A stretch of DNA of 64,000 bases, taken from positions 83,764,882 through 83,828,881 of the forward strand of contig NC_057864.1 in assembly GCF_019393635.1 (NCBI RefSeq). The letters are read 5' to 3'. Numbering within the stretch: position 1 is the first letter of the stretch; every line of letters begins with the position of its first letter. Below the pieces are notes generated by a model that was not told the DNA's origin, ran no database searches, and saw only the letters and a program-made list of their open reading frames with translations. Below are positions 56,100 to 64,000 of this stretch, in pieces. This DNA comes from Dromiciops gliroides (Eukaryota; Chordata; Mammalia; Microbiotheria; Microbiotheriidae). The translations under genes and the position numbers were made by a program.

Positions 56100-56678
56100 T
56101 CTATTTACCGCCTTTATACTCCCCCCCACTTCTTTCACCCTATTCCTCCTCACCAATGGCTTGTTTCTTACCCCTGCCTCCCCCAGTCTGCCCTCCCTTT
56201 TTTATCACCCCCTCCCTTTTCTTTACCCCTTTTCTCCCTTGTTTTTGCCCTCCCTTCTGTCTGTCCCCACCTTTCCCCTTACCCTTTTACTTCCCTAAAG
56301 AATAAGCTAAGCTTCTTTGTCCAAATGAACCTTTATGTTATTCCCTCATTAAATGAAATCTAGTGAGAGTAGCTTTGACACAATGTTCATGTCTCCCTTG
56401 TTTGGCTCTATTGTAATAGGTGTTTTTCACCTCTTCTTATGATATAATTCACCCCATTCTACCTCCCCTTTCCTCTTCTCCCTATAAATTCCCTTTAAAC
56501 CCCTTAATTTTCTTGATATCATCACATCAAAGACAGTTTATATTTATACCCTCTGGGTATAATCCTTCTGTTTGCCCAAGTACATATACAATTCTCAATA
56601 GTTAAAAGTATTATCTTCCTGTGTAGGGATATAAACAGTTTAACCTTACTGAGTAATTTTTTTCACCTGTTTACCTTT
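56100..56678 (-). other. L1 inter-ORF spacer (copy B)
   Basis: 579 bp between the ORF1 stop (56679-56681) and the ORF2 ATG. C/T-rich on the + strand, and the same length as in copy A. Confidence 0.78.
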
Positions 56679-57718
56679 TTAAACTTCTCTTGAATCTTGT
56701 ATATTAAGTTTGACTTTTCTATTGAGATCTGGTCTTTTCATCTTTTCCCCTGAAAGAGAATGCTCAGTTTTGCTTGGGTAATAGATTCTTGGCTGCAATC
56801 CAAACTTCTTTGCCTGCCAAAATATCACATTCCAAGCCTTGTCATCCTTTCATGTTGAAGCTGCCAGGCTCTAAGCAATCCTGACTGCGGCTCCATGATA
56901 TTTAAATTGCTTCTTTCTGGCTGCTTGGAGTATTTTCTCCTTCATCTGATAATTCTGGAATTTGGCTATAATCTTCCTTGGAGTTTTCCTTTTGGGGTCT
57001 CTTTCAGGAGGTGATTGGTGGATTCCTGCAATGACCATTTTATCCTCTGATTCTATGATATCAGGGCAATAATAATAATTTCCTGGAATATGGTGTCTAG
57101 ACTCTTTTTCTGATCATGGCTTTCAGGCAGTACAATGATTCTCAAATTGTGTCTCCTGGATCTGTTTTCCAGGTCAGTTGTCTTTCCAATGAGGTATTTC
57201 ACATTTTCTTCTATTTTTTCATTCTTTTGATTCTCCTTAACTGATTCCTGGTGTCTCATGGATTCCTTGCCGTCCAAGTGTCCAATTTTAATTTTTAAGG
57301 CATTGTTTTCTTCAATGCGATTATGCACCTTTTTTTCCATTTGGCCAGATGAATTATTTAAGGAATTGTTTTCTTCAGTCAATATTTGTGCTTCCTTTTC
57401 CAAGCTGCTGATTCTTTTTTCATAATTTTCTTGTGTTGTTTTCATTTCTCTCCCCATTTCTCTCGATTGATTTTTAAAATCCTTTTTGAGCTCTTCCAAG
57501 AAGGCTTTTTGTTCTTGAAACCATTTCATCTTCTTTCTTGAGGCTTCACATGTAGGCAATTTGGGAGTATTTTCATCATCTGAGTTTGTGCTTGCCTCTT
57601 CCCTGTTGATACAGAAGCTCTCAATGGTGAGAGCTCTTTTTTGTTTCTTATTCATACTGCAGCTTATTTTTTTTTTAAGTTGAGGTCTGCTCTGGGGGCA
57701 CCAGGGTCCCTGTTTCAA
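56679..57718 (-). pseudogene. L1 ORF1 (copy B)
   Basis: The N-terminal half is open from upstream of MNKKQKRALTIESFCINREE (about 57655) through coiled coil (EELKKDFKNQSREMGREMKT; LTEENNSLNNSSGQMEKK) to RRHNLRIIVLPESHDQKK, where the frame ends near 57053. The C-terminal domain continues in other frames to 56679. A short loss within 56740-56760 removes bases present in copy A. One coiled-coil unit is present where copy A has three. Confidence 0.85.
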
Positions 57719-58400
57719 GCTTCATGTGCAGGGGTATAGGGGCTGTGTCACTGGCTTTCTAGACTGAGGCCTCTAAGGCTTTTAGTTTTCTACCCCCCTG
57801 GGCTTGCTGGCTGTGAGCTGGGATTGGTAGGCTTGGTCACTCCTGTCCTGTATGTGGCCATCCAGCCGGCAACCTGCCCTTCCAGCTAGTGCAGGTGGGT
57901 TTTGCCACTGTCCTCCTGAGCCACCAGCTTGTTGTGCCAGGATCCAGGGGCCTCATTTGCTTGGCCATGGTACATAGTTTCCTGCTGACTTGCCCTGACC
58001 CCCTCGACACTGAGCTGCTGCTGTGCACTGTGCCTCCCTTTTGCCCCAGTGAGATCGAACTTTCCTGAAGTCTTCTAAATTATCTCTGGTTGGAAGACTG
58101 TTTCTCTCTGTCTCTGCAGGTTCTGTAGTTTTAGAATCTGTCTAGAGGTTTGATTTAACATTCTTTTTCTTTGTTTCTTTGGCAAGGCAATGGGGGTTAA
58201 GTGACTTGCCCAGGGTCATACAGCTAGTAAGTGTCAAGTGTCTGAGGCTGGATTTGAACTCAGGTACTACTGAATCCAGGGCCGGTGCTTTATCCACTGC
58301 GCCACCTAGCCACTCCCTGATTTAACATTCTTTTTGAGGGAACAGAAAGAGAGCTCAGGTGATTTGCTGGCTACTCTCCACCATCTTGGCTCTGCCCCCC
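57719..58400 (-). promoter_or_regulatory. L1 5' UTR (copy B) with SINE
   Basis: The counterpart of 21299-21881, with the same TCTGCTCTGGGGGCACCAGG text next to ORF1 and fewer CpGs. A SINE splits it at 58169-58317. Any promoter role is inferred from the family. Confidence 0.6.
58169..58317 (-). repeat. Mar1-type SINE in L1 copy B 5' UTR, perfect 18-bp TSD
   Basis: TGATTTAACATTCTTTTT lies at 58151-58168 and 58318-58335. Confidence 0.95.
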
Positions 58401-58739
58401 TACCTCTCAGTTTCAATGAAGAGTAGAGGTCTAAGAGCAGATTCAATCAGATCCAGTGGTTAGTTTTGCTAGAAGATTTTTTGTTCATTACTTTTAAAAA
58501 ATTTACAAAAGAATATTTCCTAGTTAGAGGCAACTCTTTTCACAATGTAAAAACAAAAGCCATCATTAAAACTAAAATCAAATTTTTATGAAAAACAAAT
58601 GACCGCAAAAATATGATGTGTTATATGAGGTTTGTTGATTTCTGGAAGCTTCCCCCTCCAATAGGCCCTTTGGAATAAAATCCATTGTTCAGGAGGACAT
58701 CAATTTTTTCTGAGGTCTATTTCGGCTAATTTTTTATAT

Positions 58740-58770
<31 letters not shown>

Positions 58771-58772
58771 TT
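58740..58772. repeat. (CT)n microsatellite
   Basis: About 16 CT units with one TTT interruption. Confidence 0.9.
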
Positions 58773-58789
58773 CATTCAGTAGTCATGGA

Positions 58790-60160
58790 TTTTGAATCCC
58801 ATTTCTACCACTCTCTACTTATATGACCATAAGCATATCCCTTAAACTCTGATTCTCAGTTTCTTCATATTTGATATTAAGGGTTAAACTAAATGACCTG
58901 TGAGGTCTCTTTGAAGTTTAAATATATGATGAATTATTCAAACTCATGGCACTAGGGAAAAATGTGCTATCAACTCTTATTAGATAGAATTTGAAATATA
59001 TTAGAAAGAACAGTGTATGTATAATCTGAAGTCCTCAGTTTAAATTCTAACTTTACTACTTACAGGGCTAGGCTGGGCTAGCTTTTATGAATCATAGTCT
59101 CATGAAAGCGTATAGTTAAATTTCGAATTTTCTAGTCTACACCCCAGAAATTGGCAAATTTTACTTATTGGGACTTGATTTAGTATTTTATAGAATTTAT
59201 GGACTTAAGAAAATAATTGAGAAAATATTATTACTGCAAATTAAACATAAAAAGTGTGTTTCCTTAATGTTGTGATTATTTTGGAAAGTTAGCTTTTAAA
59301 AATGTATTAGGTTATATTATTCATATATATTAATATGATTCTTTTCTAGCACCTAATCTGATCATGTGCTGAAAAAATGGATGCTTTTAGATATGTGGAA
59401 GTTAAGTGTCTTCAAGACGTATAATATAAATCTTAACTTCTATATTGAATCAAATAAAATCTAGAATCCTGAACAATAATATATCAGAAAGGGGACTAGA
59501 GTTAGAATTTGAGCCACTAGGTTTGAATCTCAAATGTCATTTTGACTACTCATGTGACCTTGTCCATGTGACTATGTTCCAATCCCTCTAGGTTTTATTT
59601 CACTCATCTACAAAGCTAGAATATTGAGACAGATGATCTTTAAAGTCATTTCCATTTCTAAGTCTTCTGAATTTATAAGAAACGCAATGTATTCCAGACG
59701 ATGTGTGGAGTTTAAACATATGCCCTAATAAGTTCAATCACTGCCTTATCTTTACTTAGTATCATTACATGATGAACTTGTGGAATTATCAAAAGTATCA
59801 TCTTAAAAAAAAATAACAATACTAGTTGTTTTTAGAGGTTTCAATTCACAAATTGAATAAGAGTATGCATGCACATGAAACAAATATATCAATTATGTAG
59901 ATACTGTTATTTAGGAGATTTTTTTAAATGACTTATTTAATAGTCATATATAATGTGAAATTCATAATGAAGCTGTCCTAGAATCCCTCTTTGGAGAATC
60001 CATGTACAAATGATATAATCTGAAACAAGATTATAGACAAGTGACATTGCAACATTCAAAGACATAGAAAATAAAGAAATACTGCCTATTGTAAATTACA
60101 GAGTCATTGTGGTAGAGTGAAAATATCTATAGTTCTGAAGGAAGAAGACTAAGTTTCAAA
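58790..60160. other. Mostly unannotated, with Ther/MIR-like shreds
   Basis: Faint SINE-like wording (TCTCAGTTTCTTCATATTTG ... AAATGACCTGTGAGGTCTC at 58852-58913; ATGTGACCTTGTCCATGTGAC at 59551-59571). No gene recognised. Confidence 0.4.
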
Positions 60161-60167
60161 TACCACC

Positions 60168-60695
60168 TGTGAGAAAATAATGGGATTTGGCAGATACTCA
60201 AAGGCCCCACCTAGAGATTAATCTAAACTAATTGAATTAAGTGAGAATGATTGACTTTCTAATTAGCCTACTTAAAGTTAATTATATTGTAACCACATAT
60301 GGCTGTCCCTTAAGAAGGTATTGTTCACAGAAGCTAAGGACTTTGAATTCAAAATGAGGCCATCTTCAAATCCAGTGAACCAATGGATTTGGATGACACT
60401 AATCAATCAGCTTGAAGCAGTGTGTAAGGACTGCCTCTGCTCTGGACCTATAAAAAGGTTCCACACTCAGTTTGCTTGGGGAGTACTTGGTTGAAGCAGG
60501 CTCATGGTGGAGGACTTAAGGAAGAACCAGACCAGGCTGGAACTCTAGGCTAGATAGGCCTTTTATTAACTTTCTGAACTCCACGTTTTCCTTTTTACTA
60601 ATACCTAGTATGCTTTAATGAATGCTTAATGCTCAAAGACAGATGCTAAAGCTTCTAATTTAAGGCAAACATATATTTCGATTTTAAACAATACA
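60168..60695 (+). mobile_element. Probable solo LTR with TATA box
   Basis: TGTGAG...AATACA, 528 bp, flanked by CACC at 60164-60167 and 60696-60699. A clear TATAAAAA lies at 60449-60456, about three-fifths in, as expected at a U3/R border. The last ~60 bp (GATGCTAAAGCTTCTAATTT) resemble the end of the LTR at 1026. No internal retroviral region. Confidence 0.7.
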
Positions 60696-60699
60696 CACC

Positions 60700-60830
60700 T
60701 CTGCAAATTACTGTATTTGATGTGAGGCAGTTATTTAACCTTTCTCTGCCTCAGTTTCCTAATCTGAAAAAAGGGGGTTGGGCTAACTGACCTCATGTCT
60801 CTTCCAGCTTTTATTCTTGAGACTGTGGTG
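60700..60830 (+). repeat. Ther/MIR-like SINE tail
   Basis: CTTTCTCTGCCTCAGTTTCC, then GGGGGTTGGGCTAACTGACC. Confidence 0.55.
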
Positions 60831-60839
60831 TCCTTCATA

Positions 60840-61700
60840 CTCAGAAAGACATTGATAAAGGTGTGGGAGAGCTGATTAGAAACTAATATTTCTAGAGTAC
60901 CTCATTGTATAGCACTTTCAATATTGTAAAGACCTTTTCACTCAACAACCACTTGAAATGCATTATAAGTGGTATTACCCATGCTTTATGGGCATGGAGA
61001 AGCCAAAGCTCATAGAAGTTAAGTATCTTGACTTCAGTTTACAGGCTGGTAAATAGAAGAGCTAGAATTAACTTACAGCTGGTTTTCCATTTCATATACT
61101 ACACTTTTGAGATCAGATGAAATATATGTGTCACAAGAGTAATAGATTTACTCAGTCATATCAATCCCTTCTTACATTGATACTGTTTTTACCAATACAT
61201 GTCTTATATATTCAGAGACAGAGATTATTTTTTGCAAGAGGAACAATCTTTAAAAAATTTGCTGTTTGAAATTCAAAATAAGTATGTTCAGGAATCTCAG
61301 TTTCAGGTACTCCTGGCATCAGATAAGATTGAAAATTCACATGCCAAAAAACAAAACAAAACAAAAACAAACAAAAACCCCTTGAAATTGTTTTATATTA
61401 GAAACACCATAACATATGTCAGGATACTGAATCACTTTCAATATAATCCACAAATGGTAGAGAGCATAAAAGAAATGCTGATTCTAGTTGTGTTATAACA
61501 ATAATCAATAAAGATCTCTTCCATGGTTTCTATTCCCTTCTTGCTATCACCAAAGTCTTATAAAGTTGTTAACTCTAACATCAATTTCTCAATTCAATTT
61601 ATATTGAGAGAAATAGTGTTAGTATATAGTAATAGGGTACAGAGGCCTAAGGAACACAGGTGAATTATAATGAATTGCAAAAAGAGTCAGTCTGAATAAA
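60840..61700. other. Unannotated sequence
   Basis: No gene or clear repeat. A (CAAAA)n-like run lies at 61346-61377. Confidence 0.4.
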
Positions 61701-61709
61701 TTTAATTTT

Positions 61710-62060
61710 ACTATCATCTATAGGCTCTCATCATATCTTGTCTGGAACAACAAATATAAACTCTTTCATTTTGCATTTGAAATACTTTACAACCTGGACC
61801 AAACATCTTTCCTGTCTTACTCCATATTACAACCCTCCCTGTCTAGTCAAACTCTCATTCTTACTGTTCATCATATACATCCCTCTATTTTCAGTCTCCA
61901 TAATTTTGAGCTGGTGATTCCTGATGTGTGGAATGTACTCTTGCATCATCTATGCCTCATAAAATACCTAGTGTTATTAAATATTCACCTCTAGTATTTA
62001 CTTCAAGAGCCCCTTTCTGTTAACTCCAGCTACAGTGTTTTCCCATCATATCACCTTGCA
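61710..62060 (+). repeat. L2-like LINE 3' fragment
   Basis: GGCTCTCATCATATCTTGTC, ATACTTTACAACCTGGACCA and TGTGTGGAATGTACTCTTGC follow the L2 3' order. Confidence 0.6.
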
Positions 62061-62064
62061 TATG

Positions 62065-62092
62065 CCTGTCTGTCTGTCTGTCTATCTATCTA
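62065..62092. repeat. (CTGT)n(CTAT)n microsatellite
   Basis: A compound tetranucleotide array at the left border of an LTR; CTAT units recur right of it. Confidence 0.9.
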
Positions 62093-62706
62093 TGTATTGT
62101 GTTGTTTAAAATCTAAATTGTGGGTCCTAATCTGCCCCCCCCCAGTCTTGGGGTGGAAGCTGGCTAAAATCACTGATAAATTCAGCAAGAGTTTAGGCTT
62201 TTAATGATTTATTAAAATATATATTATAAGTTAGTGAAGAGAGAGAGAGAGATTGAGAACAGATTCCTTATAGCATGGAAATCCTAGCTTAGATCTAATT
62301 CAGTATAGCCAGAGAGAAAGAAATCAATTTTCTTTCCTAGCAGCCCATGTGAAATCTCTCACCAGCAAAGAGATGTCCCGAATGACAAGGAGGACTCCTG
62401 TTCTCCCTCTCTTGCCACACATCTTTTTCCTCAAAAAAAAAAAATCTTCTCTGATTGAGTGTTCACTTCCTTGTTCCACTCTCACTCCCTGAAAGGGGAG
62501 GTCCTTCAAGCTGATTGGTTGTGAGTGGTCTCTTGCTGAAGTCAGTAGTACACCAGCAGGGCACTCAGGGCTGGCCAGGTGTGGCCTCCATCAAATCACC
62601 CTTAAGTACGTACTCAGTCAGTTTCTCATTCTCACCCAATTCCAACAATACTAAATCAATCAGGTGGGGCCCCTGGGGATTTGCTAAATTCCATTATTTT
62701 ATTACA
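62093..62706 (-). mobile_element. Solo LTR, minus orientation, within a CTAT repeat
   Basis: The block lies between CTATCTA (62086-62092) and CTATCTA (62707-62713) and ends ATTACA on the + strand, so it starts TGTAAT on the minus strand. A minus-strand AATAAA lies at 62208-62213. Its R/U5 part (TTGTGGGTCCTAATCTGCCC) matches the LTR at 7478, but its U3 is different. The exact left edge is uncertain because the flank is repetitive. Confidence 0.7.
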
Positions 62707-62713
62707 CTATCTA

Positions 62714-63670
62714 TCATCTATCTACTTATGTAATTAGTGATCTATTTATCTATTGACTTAATTAGTGTATTTATATATTTACTAATACACATATATGTTT
62801 TGCAATTCTTTTAGGACTCAAATATGTAAAGAATCAAAGTCATCAAATACCTTTGTTCTTTTAATTTTTTTTTCCTTGCTTGTCTTTGGTATTAACTCCT
62901 GCTTAGTGGTATGGAATAGGTATGGATGTATTATACATATACATATGGCTATACATATACATACAAATATACATACATATGCACATACACACATTAATGC
63001 ATAAATTCATACATACATACACATATACACAAATATATATGCCTGTAAATCACTAGCTCCTTCCAGAAAAATGGTTCCAAGATGCTGACAGGAGTTTCCC
63101 TATGTCAAACTTTTTTGGTCGGCTTCTTTTTTTCTAAGCCTCAGATGATTCCAATTGATTCACAGAAGTGAAGGCTTCTCAGAAACAATCTTTAATATTA
63201 TCAAGGTTTCTTCTTCCATTTTTTAAAGAAAAAAATGCAACTTTTGAAAATGTGGAACAAGTGGTGTCAATCAAAGATCAAACTTTACCACTAACTTTGC
63301 TATTAACTTTACCACTCTAAAATTTTCCAAGTTGGAAAACTATTGTACTTCTTGTATATTTGGGGAGTTGAATGGTGGTTCTTAGGTAAAACTGGTGCCC
63401 ATAAAATACTGTAACTCCATATTATGTGAGAGTAAAATGTTTGAGAATCTGTGAAATAACCAAGTTGAAGCAGAAACAAATTTAATTTGCTAAGAGGAAT
63501 GTAAATATATATTTTTTAAGTTTTCAACTAAAACCTACAATAATTCTTTTATGTGGACAGTGTCCAAATGCAGTTATTCTGAATGAAAAGAGAATTCTTA
63601 TAATATACATGTATATATAATGGATATGTTGAGTTAATAAGCAGCTAATCAAAAGTAGGTAGGTGGGTAA
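62714..63670. other. Unannotated sequence with a CATA-rich patch
   Basis: An impure (CATA)n tract lies at 62933-63040. No gene recognised. Confidence 0.4.
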
Positions 63671-63675
63671 ATGAA

Positions 63676-63795
63676 GAGAGAGAGAGAGAGAGAATTTATT
63701 AAGTGCCTACTATGAACCAGGCAATAGTTAAAACACTGGTGATAAAAAGAAAAAGGAAAAAAAAATTCTTCTCTCAAGGATCTCACAATATATTT
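63676..63795 (+). repeat. (GA)n and ancient interspersed repeat fragment
   Basis: (GA)n at 63677-63693, then ATTTATTAAGTGCCTACTATGAACCAGG and TTCTCTCAAGGATCTCACAAT of the unassigned therian repeat. Confidence 0.6.
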
Positions 63796-63799
63796 TCTT

Positions 63800-64000
63800 T
63801 AGTAGTAAACAGTTTTATTTATAGTTTTGAGTTGCAATTTTTATCCCTTCTTCAGTCCCTCTCCTCTCTCCTCCCTGTGGTGGTAAGCCATCAGATACGG
63901 GTTATACATGTGCAGTTATAGAAAGCCATATTAGTCATTTTGTAGAAGAAAACTTCAATAAAAGAAAAAAATGAAAGAAATGAAAAAATAGCATAATTCA
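63800..64000 (-). mobile_element. L1 3' end, running off the window
   Basis: TTTTATTTATAGTTTTGAG, TCCCTCTCCTCTCTCCTCCC, GATACGGGTTATACATGTGC and ATATTAGTCATTTTGTAGAAG follow the reversed L1 3' UTR seen at 47318-47520 and 51580-51800. Confidence 0.7.

Larger units (their letters stand above)
51562..58400 (-). mobile_element. Near full-length L1 LINE (copy B) with three SINE insertions
   Basis: It runs from the 5' terminus GGCAGAGCCAAGATGG (minus strand, about 58400) through 5' UTR, ORF1, 579-bp spacer, ORF2 and 3' UTR to a T-run at 51562-51568. A perfect 14-bp TSD, TACCTCTCAGTTTC, lies at 51548-51561 and 58401-58414. Net length without the SINEs is about 6.4 kb. All ORF2 regions are represented, including the ~1 kb missing from copy A, but frames are broken in many places, so this copy is older than copy A. 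Confidence 0.93.

Noticed and set aside
60168-62706. LTRs at 60168 and 62093 as a provirus pair
   Set aside because: They have opposite orientation, different sequence, and L2/SINE shreds between them.

Overview
The window looks like intergenic or intronic DNA from a marsupial nuclear genome. I see no intact host protein-coding gene, no rRNA or tRNA gene, no CRISPR array and no operon-like organisation. The marsupial assignment rests on many copies of a tRNA-derived CORE-SINE of the Mar1 type (head GGGGCAGCTAGATGG, body ending in TGTGTGACCCTGGGCAAGTC) together with abundant AT-rich L1 LINEs, older MIR/Ther-like SINEs, L2 and CR1/L3-like pieces, and several TG...TTACA LTRs. The species cannot be fixed from sequence reading alone.

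Layout. 1-5205: nested L1 debris on the + strand, with two solo LTRs inside it. 6920-8200: old SINEs and a minus-strand solo LTR. 8453-9640: a processed pseudogene of GPATCH4 whose acidic/basic tail has become a purine microsatellite. 10.2-16.3 kb: old SINE, L2 and simple repeats. 16309-21881: a nearly full-length, fairly young L1 on the - strand with a 15-bp target-site duplication (TSD). It has an intact endonuclease reading frame, one in-frame stop before the reverse transcriptase, and a deletion of about 1 kb after the FADD motif. 21.9-24.4 kb: L2 and MIR. 24454-27209: a + strand, endonuclease- and reverse-transcriptase-less L1 derivative with a 16-bp TSD. 29.6-33.0 kb: a processed pseudogene of JPT2 (HN1L), split by a 2.8-kb insertion that is L1 at its 5' end and L2-like at its 3' end. 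33.4-41.2 kb: old repeats, SINEs and microsatellites. 41459-45740: a bounded HAL1-like element (ORF1 plus the ORF2 C-terminus, no EN or RT), inserted into an older L1 tail and itself carrying two SINEs and one LTR. 47.3-47.7 kb: a 5'-truncated L1. 51562-58400: a second near-full-length minus-strand L1 carrying three younger SINEs. 60.2-62.7 kb: two more LTRs. The right edge holds a further L1 3' end.

The most interesting signals are: (1) two to three + strand L1 derivatives that keep ORF1, the long inter-ORF spacer and the first dozen or so ORF2 codons, then jump over EN/RT at what looks like the same junction, suggesting a HAL1-like lineage; (2) an L1/L2-like chimeric insertion inside the JPT2 pseudogene; (3) a purine-rich ORF1-ORF2 spacer of exactly 579 bp in both minus-strand L1s; (4) a three-unit tandem expansion in the ORF1 coiled coil; (5) LTRs whose U3 and R/U5 halves are shared in different combinations. 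Family names come from memory and reading, not from a database search.
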